From the NCBI GenBank assembly GCA_900471605.1, contig UCEY01000005.1, positions 1 to 39,890 of the forward strand: a DNA stretch of 39,890 nt, given 5' to 3'. Position numbers and translations under genes: made by a program. Each line of letters starts with the position of its first letter. Position 1 is the first letter of the stretch. Below are positions 8,800-16,867 of the stretch, piece by piece. The notes below the pieces were generated by a model. It was not told the DNA's origin. It saw nothing but the letters and a program-made list of their open reading frames with translations, and did no database searches. Origin of the DNA: Hyphomicrobiales bacterium. Its GTDB lineage: Bacteria; Pseudomonadota; Alphaproteobacteria; Rhizobiales; Rhizobiaceae.

Positions 8800-9570
8800 T
8801 CAGCGGTTCGGGTTGCATCCCGGACCGAGACGGCAGGGGCGCCCGCCCTCGTCCGGCGGCACCACGCCATTCGCGTCCGGCGGCGGTTGGAGGTTGTTGC
8901 TGCGTTCAGCCCGCTGGATCGCGCGCCGGTCATCGCCGCTGCGATCGAAACGCGGCGGAGGTGGCGGGCTCCGATCAACCCGGTCCCGATCCCGGTCAAA
9001 ACGATCCCGGTCGAACCGATCGCGATCTCCCTGCCAGACAGGCGGGCGCGGCGGCTGCCGGTCGCCGGGGCTCCAGCTGCGGTCGCGGTCCCAGCGCGGA
9101 GCTCCATCACGGTCCCAGCGCGGCGGCGGGGGCGGGGGCGGCGCGATGCGTGCATCACGTCTCCAGTCGTAGCGGTTCCACCGGTCGCGATCCCGATAGA
9201 AGTCGCGGTCGCGATAGTAGCGGCCCCAATAGCTGCCGACGTCGAAGGTCACCATCGGAATGCCGAGGCCCTCATAATAGTCGGGCGCCACATAGACGCG
9301 GTTGGAGCGGTAGGTGGCCTGGACATAATTGCCCGAAACCCAGCCGCGGCCGCCGACAAAGGCCACGTCGCACCAGTTGACGCTGCTCATGCAGCCATAG
9401 ATCGTCACCGGCGCACCGACCGGAATGACGTCGACGGCCGGATAGCCGGTGCTCGGACCGGACCGCATGTTGACATTGGCCGTGGCGACCCCGCGCACGG
9501 CCGCATCCGCAATCGACGGCGCCACGAACAGGGCGCAAAGTGCCGCAACGGACATCAGAATTTTCTTCAC
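8800..9570 (-). CDS. Exported bacterial SH3-domain protein with Asp/Arg/Pro-rich tail
   Basis: A 256-residue secreted or periplasmic protein. The start is a GTG at 9570 preceded by a perfect AGGAGG about seven bases upstream; the frame runs on upstream without a comparable site. Residues 1-23 are a signal peptide (KKILMSVAALCALF, cleavage near ADA). Residues about 27-85 form a bacterial SH3 domain (VNMRSGPSTGYPAVDVIPVG) with Cys60 and Cys67 placed for a disulphide. Residues 115-215 are a low-complexity tail of DRDR repeats and polyproline runs. Family members are usually thought to bind cell-wall peptides; the tail's role is unknown. Own terminator downstream. Confidence 0.85.
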   Translation of the reverse strand: MKKILMSVAALCALFVAPSIADAAVRGVATANVNMRSGPSTGYPAVDVIPVGAPVTIYGCMSSVNWCDVAFVGGRGWVSGNYVQATYRSNRVYVAPDYYEGLGIPMVTFDVGSYWGRYYRDRDFYRDRDRWNRYDWRRDARIAPPPPPPPRWDRDGAPRWDRDRSWSPGDRQPPRPPVWQGDRDRFDRDRFDRDRDRVDRSPPPPPRFDRSGDDRRAIQRAERSNNLQPPPDANGVVPPDEGGRPCRLGPGCNPNR

Positions 9571-9711
9571 GGGCTTCCTCCTGAGAAACCGAATGGCGTT
9601 CGAGCCGCGCTGAGCGTCCTCCGAACGGATTTCGTCGGATATCAATGTTCGAGACATCCCCATTGTTCCAGGGTGCCTCTGAATGACGCATGAATAAGCC
9701 GTTGGCAGGCG

Positions 9712-10761
9712 TTAACCTTTGGCAGGCCCGGTCGACTGCCGTTCGGCGATGTGGCAGGCGAGTTCCACCCGCCGCGCCGGGTTTGCAAATCCCGTCATCC
9801 CGTCCCTCAGAAGATCGAGTGCCACGGCGCCGAGCTCGCGCATCGGAATATGCACGGTCGTCAGCGGCGGATTGAGGAAGGCAGCCTGCGGCAGGTCGTC
9901 CATGCCCATCACCGAAACGTCGCCAGGCACCGTGCAGCCCATCTGCTGCACGCCCATCATCGCGCCGACGGCCAGGCTGTCGCCGGCAGTCAGCACCGCC
10001 GAGAAATCGAGCCCGTTCTTGCGTATCCGGTCGCTGATCGCCTGGGCGGCAAGCTCCGGCAGCCAGTCGTCGACCGGCACGACGAGGTCCGGCGGGCAAG
10101 GCAATCCGTGATGCTGGAAGGCGTCCTGCCAGCCTTCGCGCCGCCGGTCGATCGTCCGGCGGCCCGGGCGCATCAGGAACAGGATGCGCTTGTGCCCGAG
10201 CCGGATCAGATAATCCGTCGCCAGGTGCGCGGCCGAGCGATTGCAGGGCGTCACGCTGGAAAGCCGCATCATCGGATCGTCGCCGTTGATCATCACCACA
10301 GGCTTGCCGAAACCGCGGGTGGCTTCGAGCATGCCCTCGTCATCGACGGTCAGGAACAGCAGGCCCGCGACGTCGGGATCGACCCGCGCCTCCTCCAGCA
10401 CCGCCTTTTCCTCCGACTGGTCGGCGACCGCGCGGGTGACGATGTCGAGCCCCAGCGCCTGGGCACGGTCCCGCAGACCCTCAAGGACATAGAGCGTGAA
10501 CTGGTTGCGCACGTAATCGATCATCGCCGCGCTCGAGGCGGCAAGGATCACCTTCTTTCCCGCCACGGGGGCGGGCATGGCGTAATTGGCGTCCTTGGCG
10601 GCTTCGAGGATCCGCTGGCGGATGTCGGCGCGCACGCCCTTTTCGCCGGCCAGCGCTCGCGAAACCGTGCTCAGCGATACGCCGACCTTTTCCGCAATAT
10701 CCTCCAGCCGCACCCGCCGGCTTTTCTTGCCGCGTTTACCCGGCACGATCGTGGCCGCCAT
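9712..10761 (-). CDS. LacI-family transcriptional regulator of the pectin island
   Basis: A 349-residue LacI/GalR-type regulator. The N-terminal helix-turn-helix (VRLEDIAEKVGVSLSTVSRAL) is at about residues 16-36, followed by the hinge and a periplasmic-binding-protein-like effector domain (about 65-340). The chosen ATG follows GGGAGG by about five bases; the frame extends 18 codons further without a better site. It is divergent from the GH105-kduI-transporter operon, with a palindrome and paired direct repeats between them, so it most likely represses that operon until an uronide inducer binds. It is analogous in role, not in family, to the enterobacterial pectin repressor KdgR. The inducer is inferred, not shown. 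Confidence 0.9.
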   Translation of the reverse strand: MAATIVPGKRGKKSRRVRLEDIAEKVGVSLSTVSRALAGEKGVRADIRQRILEAAKDANYAMPAPVAGKKVILAASSAAMIDYVRNQFTLYVLEGLRDRAQALGLDIVTRAVADQSEEKAVLEEARVDPDVAGLLFLTVDDEGMLEATRGFGKPVVMINGDDPMMRLSSVTPCNRSAAHLATDYLIRLGHKRILFLMRPGRRTIDRRREGWQDAFQHHGLPCPPDLVVPVDDWLPELAAQAISDRIRKNGLDFSAVLTAGDSLAVGAMMGVQQMGCTVPGDVSVMGMDDLPQAAFLNPPLTTVHIPMRELGAVALDLLRDGMTGFANPARRVELACHIAERQSTGPAKG

Positions 10762-10797
10762 GACATCCTCCCATCCACCGATGCGCACACTGCAAAA

Positions 10798-10828
10798 AAT
10801 TTTCAGATTGCGCAATCAATTTTCAGAT
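10798..10828. promoter_or_regulatory. Putative LacI-type operator between the regulator and the pectin operon
   Basis: The direct repeat AATTTTCAGAT occurs at 10798-10808 and again at 10818-10828, exactly 20 bp apart. Between and overlapping them is a perfect 12-bp palindrome, GATTGCGCAATC (10806-10817). LacI-type proteins favour palindromes with a central CG or GC step. The site lies in the 147-bp divergent region, 44 bp from the regulator's start and about 80 bp before the GH105 start, where it could control both directions. Confidence 0.6.
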
Positions 10829-10908
10829 GTTTTCATAAGATCATCGCTCGGGAGAAGCGGATCGACAGGCTGCGTGGCAGATGCTGCAGCAAAGGGAGGA
10901 ATTGAGAC

Positions 10909-12009
10909 ATGGGCCTTTCAGCCCGGGACATCCGTGAAAAACTTGACCGCCTCGTGGCCGGCATAACCGGGCTTCGCGACGACGGTCGTTTCCACGAACC
11001 CAATCTCGACGGAACCGCCGGCGACTATATCTCTTTCGACAGCTGGGAATGGCCGCAGGGCGTCGGTCTCTACGGCCTGATCCGGCTGTGGCTGTTGACC
11101 GGTCGCGAAGATTTGAAGACGCTGATCGAGAACTGGTACGCCTCCCGCATCGAAGCAGGTCTCCCGACGCTCAACGTCAACACTACCGCACCGATGCTCG
11201 GCCTCTCCGTCCTCTGGCGCGAAACCCGCGACCCGCGCTGGCAGCCGGTTCTCGATACCTGGGCGACCCGCGTCATGAGCGAGATGGGCCGCACCGGGGA
11301 AGGCGCCTTCGAGCATCACGTCTCCGACAAGGTCAACGACGACGAGCTCTGGGACGACACGCTTTATATGGTCGCCCTCTTCCTCGCGTCCTACGGCGAA
11401 GCGAGCGGCCGCCGCGAGCTGGTCGACGAGGCGGCAAAGCAGTTCCTCGTCCACACCCGCTATCTCGCCGACAAGAAGACCGGCCTGTGGTTCCACGGCT
11501 GGACCTTCCAGGGCCATCACAATTTCGCCGAGGCCCGCTGGGCGCGCGGCAATGCCTGGATCACCGCCGGCATGCTCGATCTTTTCGATCTCGCCGAAAT
11601 GGGCAAGCCGGTGAAGGACTATCTTCTCGGCGTGCTGACCGCGCAGGTCAATGCGCTGCTGCCGCTGCAGACCGCGTCCGGCGCCTGGCGCACCCTGCTC
11701 GACGATCCGTCCTCCTACGAGGAAATTTCGGCGACCGCCGGCTTCGGTTATGGCCTTCTGAAGGGCTATCGCCTCGGCCTCGGCACCCATGAATGGCGCA
11801 CCGCGGGCCTGAAGGCCGTCGAGGCGGTGCTCGCCAATATCGATGAAACCGGCACCGTGCTCAACGTCTCCTACGGCACGCGCATGGGCCATGACCTGCA
11901 ATTCTATCGGGATATCCCCATCCAGCCGACCGGCTACGGACAGGCGCTTTCGATCCTCTGCCTCTCCGAAGCCATCCGGCATGTGGAACCGGGAGGCGAG
12001 ACGGCATGA
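10909..12009 (+). CDS. GH105-family unsaturated rhamnogalacturonyl/galacturonyl hydrolase
   Basis: A 366-residue cytoplasmic enzyme without a signal peptide, of the alpha6/alpha6-barrel glycoside hydrolase family 105 (YteR/RhiN type). These hydrate and cleave the delta-4,5-unsaturated uronic acid left at the end of oligosaccharides by pectate or rhamnogalacturonan lyases. Visible family signatures are WDDTLYMVALFL (Asp149/Asp150, candidates for the catalytic acid), TGLWFHGW (191-198) and ARWARGNAW (209-217). A good GGGAGGAA ribosome-binding site precedes the ATG. Its stop overlaps the kduI start by four bases. The product would become 5-keto-4-deoxyuronate, the KduI substrate. Which chain it trims (rhamnogalacturonan I or polygalacturonate) is not decidable from sequence. 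Confidence 0.9.
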   Translation: MGLSARDIREKLDRLVAGITGLRDDGRFHEPNLDGTAGDYISFDSWEWPQGVGLYGLIRLWLLTGREDLKTLIENWYASRIEAGLPTLNVNTTAPMLGLSVLWRETRDPRWQPVLDTWATRVMSEMGRTGEGAFEHHVSDKVNDDELWDDTLYMVALFLASYGEASGRRELVDEAAKQFLVHTRYLADKKTGLWFHGWTFQGHHNFAEARWARGNAWITAGMLDLFDLAEMGKPVKDYLLGVLTAQVNALLPLQTASGAWRTLLDDPSSYEEISATAGFGYGLLKGYRLGLGTHEWRTAGLKAVEAVLANIDETGTVLNVSYGTRMGHDLQFYRDIPIQPTGYGQALSILCLSEAIRHVEPGGETA

Positions 12010-12842
12010 CGATGAAAGTTCTCTACGGGGCCGGCCCCAACGACATCAAGAGCTATGACACCGCGCGCCTGCGCGCCGAATTCCTGATGGAAGACCTGTT
12101 CCAGGCCGATAAGGTCTCCTTCACCTATACCCATGTCGACCGTCTGATCGTCGGCGGCGCGGTTCCGGTATCGTCGACGCTGAGCTTCGGTTCGGGCGAG
12201 GACATCGGCACGCCCTTCCTGCTGTCCGCCCGCGAGATGGGCATCGCCAATCTCGGCGGCACCGGCGTCGTTTCGGTCGACGGCAGAAGTTTCACCCTGG
12301 AAAACCGTGACGTGCTTTATATCGGCCGCGGCGCCCGGGAAATCTCGGTCGCGAGCGCCTCCGCGGACAAGCCGGCCCGCTTCTACATGAACTCGGTTCC
12401 CGCCGGCGCCGATATCCCGCACCGCCTCATCAAGCGCGCCGAATCCAAGATGCTGACCTTCGGCGATGCCAAGCGCGCCAACCTGCGCAATCTGCGCATG
12501 TACATCCATCCGGAGGTCACGCCGTCCTGCCTGCTTCTGCTCGGCATCACCGATCTGGCCGACGGCAGCATCTGGAACACCATGCCTCCGCATCTGCATG
12601 AGCGGCGCATGGAAGCCTATTGCTATTTCGACCTGCCGGAGGAAGAACGCGTTATCCACCTGATGGGCCGCCCGGAAGAAACGCGCCATCTCGTGGTCAA
12701 GAACCTCGACGCCGTTCTGTCTCCCGCCTGGTCGATCCATATGGGCGCCGGTACGGCACAATACGCCTTCGTCTGGGGCATGACCGGCGAAAACCAGGAA
12801 TATAACGACGTGGCCCCCGTGGCCCTCAGCGAACTGAAGTGA
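12006..12842 (+). CDS. kduI: 5-dehydro-4-deoxy-D-glucuronate isomerase
   Basis: KduI of 278 residues, the same length as the E. coli enzyme. It interconverts 5-keto-4-deoxyuronate and 2,5-diketo-3-deoxygluconate in pectin breakdown. The cupin metal ligands known from E. coli (His196, His198, Glu203, His245) are present at identical positions here (PPHLHERRMEAY and WSIHMGAG). Its ATG overlaps the preceding stop as ATGA, so it is translationally coupled to the GH105 gene, and its own stop overlaps the possible GTG start of the next gene. The partner dehydrogenase KduD is not in the window. Confidence 0.96.
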   Translation: MTMKVLYGAGPNDIKSYDTARLRAEFLMEDLFQADKVSFTYTHVDRLIVGGAVPVSSTLSFGSGEDIGTPFLLSAREMGIANLGGTGVVSVDGRSFTLENRDVLYIGRGAREISVASASADKPARFYMNSVPAGADIPHRLIKRAESKMLTFGDAKRANLRNLRMYIHPEVTPSCLLLLGITDLADGSIWNTMPPHLHERRMEAYCYFDLPEEERVIHLMGRPEETRHLVVKNLDAVLSPAWSIHMGAGTAQYAFVWGMTGENQEYNDVAPVALSELK

Positions 12843-12850
12843 AGACGACC

Positions 12851-15334
12851 ATGAATCCCGAAGCAAACTGGATGCGGAAAACCTTGAAGCCGGGCGAAGC
12901 TGTCCGGTACTGGCAGCTCGGCGCCATCGCGCAGGAGCGCTTCGACGTGCCGGACGCCCCGATGAAGGGCGAGATGGATCCGTTCTTCTTCCTCACCAAG
13001 GTCAAGAACTTCATTCCGCACGAATATCCCTGCCGCACCATCTTTGCCGAAACCTATCGCGGCAAACGCCCCGATGTCCGCGGCTCCTTCGATGCGACCC
13101 GCTGGTGGCTGCCTTTCGGCTCGCCACGGCTCGATCTCTCCGGCTTCTGGTTCCGCCCCACCCGGCTCGCCACCTGGACCCGCACCTATATCGAGGCGGA
13201 AACCGCCGGAACCGCAAAGATCCGCCTCGGCACCTGCGGCGGCGCCGTCATTTGGGTCAACGGCAAGGAAGCCGGCTGGATGGCGCCCTATAGCCGCAAT
13301 CTGGAAGCCAAGCAGGAATTCGAACTGCCGCTCGTCGCCGGCCTGAATGAAATCACCCTGTTCTTCGATGATCTCGCCGAGCGCGACGCCCGCTACTTCT
13401 ACCAGTTCGACTATCTCTCCGGCCCGGCGGCCAGCGTCGCCCTGCCCGTCCCGGTCGCAAGCGCGGTCGCAGCCAGCCTCGAACAGGCGCTCGACACCAT
13501 GTATTTCGACCGCCAGCATTATTTCGGCGGCGATATCACCCTGCTCCTCTCCGAGCCGCTGCCGGTCGAGGTCAAGGTCAATGTCGCGGTCGAAGGCGAT
13601 TTCATGTCGCGTGAACGCTTCGATTACGACTTCACGCTTCCTGCCGGCGCCACCCGCCTCAATGTCGGCCCCTCGGAAAAGGCACCCGCCGATTTCCGCC
13701 ATTTCCGCATCACGCTGAATGCCGGCGGCTTCGTCGTCTCCCGCTCGCTCGGCGTCGAGATCTGCCATGCGGCCCGCCAGGGCGAGGCCCCGGCGTCGCT
13801 TGCCGAGCGCATCGTCGAAACGCTGACCGAGGTCTCGGAAAACTCCGAGCGCGACACCGTGCGCGCCTTCGCTCGTCTCGCAAGCGGCCGCTCAGGCCCC
13901 GATACGGATGCGATGATCGAGGAAATCCTGCCCTCGATCGAGGATTGCCACGATTGCGCCGATTTCTCGCTCGTGCCGCTCATCTGGTCGCGCACCGTCT
14001 GGGGCAAGGACATCAACGAAAAGACCAGGAGCCGCATCGACGGCGCCATCCTCAACTATCGCTACTGGATGGACGAGCCGGGCAATGACGTGCAGTGGTA
14101 TTTCTCGGAAAACCACGCCCTGCTCTTCCACACCTCCGCCTACCTCGCCGGCAGCCTCCTCCCAGACGCCACCTTCGTCCGTTCCGGCCGCAAAGGTTCG
14201 GAGCAGGCGAAGGTTGGTGCCGCCCGCGTCCGCGCTTGGCTCGACCATTTCGAGCATTGGGAAATGGCCGAATTCAACTCGGCCCCCTATTTCCCGATCG
14301 ACCTCAAGGGCCTGACCGCGCTTGCCGCCCTGTCCCCGGACAAGGATATCGCCGACCGCGCCAAGGCCGGCATCGTGCGGCTTTGCGAGATCATCGCCCG
14401 CTCCGCCCATCATGGCATGGTCACCGCGGCACAGGGACGCTCCTATGAGCACACGCTCTGCGCCGGCCGCTCGCTGGAACTTTCCGGTGTCGCCCGCCTG
14501 CTCTGGGGCAAGGGCTGGTATGGCCGCCGCGTCCACTGCCTGCCGCAGATGGCGGTGTGCCTGCGCGACCACGGGCTCGAAATCCCGGCCGAGCTTGCTG
14601 CCGTCGCCGATCATCGCGGTGCCCAGCATCAGGAATGGCGTTTCGCCCAGGGCGAAAACTCCTTCGCGGCCCTCTATCATTACAAGGGCGAGCATTTCGC
14701 CATGGGCTCGACGGTTCATTACCGCTGGGACGAATGGGGTTACCAGGAAACCGTCCTTCACTTGCGTCTCGGCGAGAAGCCGGAAGCGGCGATCTGGATC
14801 AACCATCCGGGCGAGACCATCCAGTTCGGCTACGGCCGCCCATCGTATTGGGGCGGTTGCGGCACCATCCCGCGCGCCCAGCAGTATCGCGGCCTGGCGA
14901 TCCTCGAATTCACCACCTACGAGGAACAGCCGGATTTCACCCATGCCTGGTTCCCGAAGGCGGAATTCGACGAAACCAGCATTTCCGGCGGCGTTGCGCT
15001 CGCCCGTTCCGGCCGGGGCGCCGTCATGCTGCGGGCCCCCTCGAAGCTCGAGGTTGTTACCGAGGGTCCGTCGGCAGGAGCCGAATTGCGGCAGTACGGG
15101 CAGAAGACCCGCTGGATCGTCCGCGTCTGCGAGGCCGACAATCTCGCGACCGTCGAATACCGTTTCAGCGCGCTGGCACCGAGGCAGGAATCCGACGGCA
15201 CCGTTGTCATCGACGACCCGGAATATGGTACCGTCCGTTTCAGGAAGGACGGCTCCGTGGAAGCCGAAGGCCGCGTCATTGCGCGGGCCGACTACACCGT
15301 CAAGGGCGAAGCAGCGATGCTGAGCCGCGCCTGA
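12851..15334 (+). CDS. Large unrecognised protein, probable carbohydrate-active enzyme
   Basis: About 827 residues, no signal peptide, no family I can name with confidence. Numbering below is from the alternative GTG at 12839, which overlaps the kduI stop; the ATG at 12851 is four codons later and neither has a strong ribosome-binding site. Residues about 80-200 look like a beta-sandwich sugar-binding module (AKIRLGTCGGAVIWVNGKEA). Residues about 320-620 are helix-rich and look like an alpha/alpha barrel, with WYFSENHALLFH (SENH at 423-426), AEFNSAPY (478-484) and YEHTLCAGRS (536-545), polar clusters of the kind found in barrel-type hydrolases or lyases. Residues about 620-831 look like a C-terminal beta-sandwich, with RPSYWGGCGTIPRAQQY. 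It lies between kduI and the importer genes. A cytoplasmic hydrolase or lyase for imported pectic oligosaccharides is the best guess. Confidence 0.85.
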   Translation: MNPEANWMRKTLKPGEAVRYWQLGAIAQERFDVPDAPMKGEMDPFFFLTKVKNFIPHEYPCRTIFAETYRGKRPDVRGSFDATRWWLPFGSPRLDLSGFWFRPTRLATWTRTYIEAETAGTAKIRLGTCGGAVIWVNGKEAGWMAPYSRNLEAKQEFELPLVAGLNEITLFFDDLAERDARYFYQFDYLSGPAASVALPVPVASAVAASLEQALDTMYFDRQHYFGGDITLLLSEPLPVEVKVNVAVEGDFMSRERFDYDFTLPAGATRLNVGPSEKAPADFRHFRITLNAGGFVVSRSLGVEICHAARQGEAPASLAERIVETLTEVSENSERDTVRAFARLASGRSGPDTDAMIEEILPSIEDCHDCADFSLVPLIWSRTVWGKDINEKTRSRIDGAILNYRYWMDEPGNDVQWYFSENHALLFHTSAYLAGSLLPDATFVRSGRKGSEQAKVGAARVRAWLDHFEHWEMAEFNSAPYFPIDLKGLTALAALSPDKDIADRAKAGIVRLCEIIARSAHHGMVTAAQGRSYEHTLCAGRSLELSGVARLLWGKGWYGRRVHCLPQMAVCLRDHGLEIPAELAAVADHRGAQHQEWRFAQGENSFAALYHYKGEHFAMGSTVHYRWDEWGYQETVLHLRLGEKPEAAIWINHPGETIQFGYGRPSYWGGCGTIPRAQQYRGLAILEFTTYEEQPDFTHAWFPKAEFDETSISGGVALARSGRGAVMLRAPSKLEVVTEGPSAGAELRQYGQKTRWIVRVCEADNLATVEYRFSALAPRQESDGTVVIDDPEYGTVRFRKDGSVEAEGRVIARADYTVKGEAAMLSRA

Positions 15335-15349
15335 CAAGAAGAATTCAAG

Positions 15350-15402
15350 TTAAGGCGCACAAGCGTGCGCTTTAAGAAACCGGACGGGAGGAGGCCCCGT
15401 CC
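15350..15402 (+). promoter_or_regulatory. Tandem hairpins in the leader of the binding-protein gene
   Basis: Two stem-loops follow each other in the gap before the solute-binding protein gene. The first is TTAAGGCGCAC (15350-15360) against GTGCGCTTTAA (15365-15375), 11-bp arms with one G-T pair. The second is GGACGGG (15382-15388) against CCCGTCC (15396-15402), with a Shine-Dalgarno-like GGAGGAGG partly in its loop. There is no T-run, so partial termination, RNA processing or stabilisation of the downstream message are possible. Confidence 0.6.
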
Positions 15403-15422
15403 ATTCAGAGGAGGAAATGAGC

Positions 15423-16688
15423 ATGAAAACCAAATCGCTTCTGGCGGGCGCGGCGTTCGCCCTTCTCATGTCGACGGCGGCACATGCCGGCGACGTGCGG
15501 ATCATGTGGTATTCGGACGGCGTCGAAGGCGACGTCATGAAGGATCTCGTCGGCCGCTTCATGAAGGAAAACCCGGGCATCAACGTGACGCTCGACAACG
15601 TTGCCTACAGCGTCATCAAGGACCAGCTGCCCGTCCAGCTCGAAGCCGGCAATGGCCCGGACATCGCCCGCGTCACGGCGATCAAGGATCTTTCCAAGCA
15701 CTGGCTCGACCTGCGCCCGCTGGTCAAGGACGCCAAGTACTGGGACGATAATTTCGGCGCCCAGGCAGACTGGATGCGTCCGGACGGTTCCAAGCAGATC
15801 TCCGGCTTCATGACGCAGATCACGCTGACCGGCGGTTACGCCAACAAGACCCTGTTCGACCAGGCAGGCGTTCCGCTTCCGGGCCCGAAGGCCACCTGGG
15901 AAGAATGGGCGGCCGCCGCCAAGAAGGTCAAGGAAAGCCAGAAAATCCCGTTCGCCATGGCGATCGACCGTTCCGGCCACCGCCTGACCGCTCCGCTCCT
16001 GTCCTACGGCGCCAACTATGTGGGCCAGGACGGCAAGCCGGCCCCGCTCGACAAGGGCGCCAAGGACTTCCTGACCAAGTTCGTCGGCTGGAACCAGGAA
16101 GGCTCCTTCTCCAAGGACGTCTGGGTCTCCGCCGCCGGCTCGACCTACCGCGCCGCCGCCGACGACTTCATCAACGGCCAGCTCGCCTTCTATTATTCCG
16201 GCTCCTGGCAGGTGGCGAACCTCGCGACCAAGATCGGCAACAGCTTCGACTGGGTGGCCGTCGGCAGCCCCTGCGGCCCGGCAGCCTGCACCGGCATGCC
16301 CGGCGGCGCAGCGCTTGTTGCCGTGAAGTACACCAAGAACCCGAAGGACGTCGCAGCCGTGATGGACTGGTTCGCCCAGGAGAAGATCGTCAAGGAATTC
16401 TCCGAGCGCACCCTCTTCCTGCCCGGCCACAAGGGCGTCGTCGACAAGGGCGGTCTCGACTTCAAGACCGACAACGCCTTCGCCAAGGCTGCCCTGACCA
16501 AATATGTCGAGGCATCCAAGACCACCTCCGACACCGCGCTGAAGCTGCCCGGCTGGCGCTGGTCCGACACGGTCTATGCCGCGATCGTCACCCGCGTCGG
16601 CCAGACGCTTGCCGGCGAGCTGAAGCTCGACGACGCGTTTGCCCGCATCGACGCCGACATTGCCCAGAAGGTCAAGGACGCGAAGTGA
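15423..16688 (+). CDS. ABC transporter periplasmic solute-binding protein, family 1 (pectic oligosaccharide type)
   Basis: A 421-residue periplasmic sugar-binding protein, the capture subunit of the importer. Residues 1-23 form a signal peptide (KSLLAGAAFALLMSTAAHA, cleavage after AHA). The rest has the family 1 fold (VRIMWYSDGVEGDVMKDLV and NGPDIARVTAIKDLSKHW). An ATG at 15417 lies only two bases after AGGAGG; the ATG at 15423, eight bases away, is the better start. Genes for two permeases and an ATPase follow. Location beside GH105 and kduI suggests unsaturated oligogalacturonides or rhamnogalacturonan fragments as substrate, in the role of TogB, but the ligand cannot be read from sequence. 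Cys residues in CGPAACTG may form a disulphide. Confidence 0.93.
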   Translation: MKTKSLLAGAAFALLMSTAAHAGDVRIMWYSDGVEGDVMKDLVGRFMKENPGINVTLDNVAYSVIKDQLPVQLEAGNGPDIARVTAIKDLSKHWLDLRPLVKDAKYWDDNFGAQADWMRPDGSKQISGFMTQITLTGGYANKTLFDQAGVPLPGPKATWEEWAAAAKKVKESQKIPFAMAIDRSGHRLTAPLLSYGANYVGQDGKPAPLDKGAKDFLTKFVGWNQEGSFSKDVWVSAAGSTYRAAADDFINGQLAFYYSGSWQVANLATKIGNSFDWVAVGSPCGPAACTGMPGGAALVAVKYTKNPKDVAAVMDWFAQEKIVKEFSERTLFLPGHKGVVDKGGLDFKTDNAFAKAALTKYVEASKTTSDTALKLPGWRWSDTVYAAIVTRVGQTLAGELKLDDAFARIDADIAQKVKDAK

Positions 16689-16702
16689 CGGCATTGGGGT
16701 GA

Positions 16703-16833
16703 GCCCCTCACCCCGCCTCCGCTCCGCTCGGCGCACCCTCTCCCCGCAAGCGGGGCGAGGGGAAACGGCGCCGGCACGGCATATCCCTTCTCCCCGCCCG
16801 CGGGGAGAAGGTGCCGGCAGGCGGATGAGGGGC
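16703..16833. repeat. RIME-like palindromic repeat element
   Basis: A 131-bp element ending in inverted GCCCCTCA (16703-16710) and TGAGGGGC (16826-16833). It contains two internal hairpins: CCCCGC/GCGGGG around 16742-16755 and a perfect 11-bp stem CCTTCTCCCCG/CGGGGAGAAGG at 16786-16811. Composition and organisation match the Rhizobium intergenic mosaic elements known from rhizobia. It fills most of the gap between the binding-protein and first permease genes, where its RNA hairpins could protect the upstream message and lower permease expression. Confidence 0.82.
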
Positions 16834-16867
16834 AAGCCGCACCATTGCGACAAGAAGACAGGGAGGG

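Noticed and set aside
8746..9693. Long plus-strand frame opposite the SH3 gene
   Set aside because: It is antisense to the DRDR-rich gene, contains its terminator and shows only low-complexity composition.
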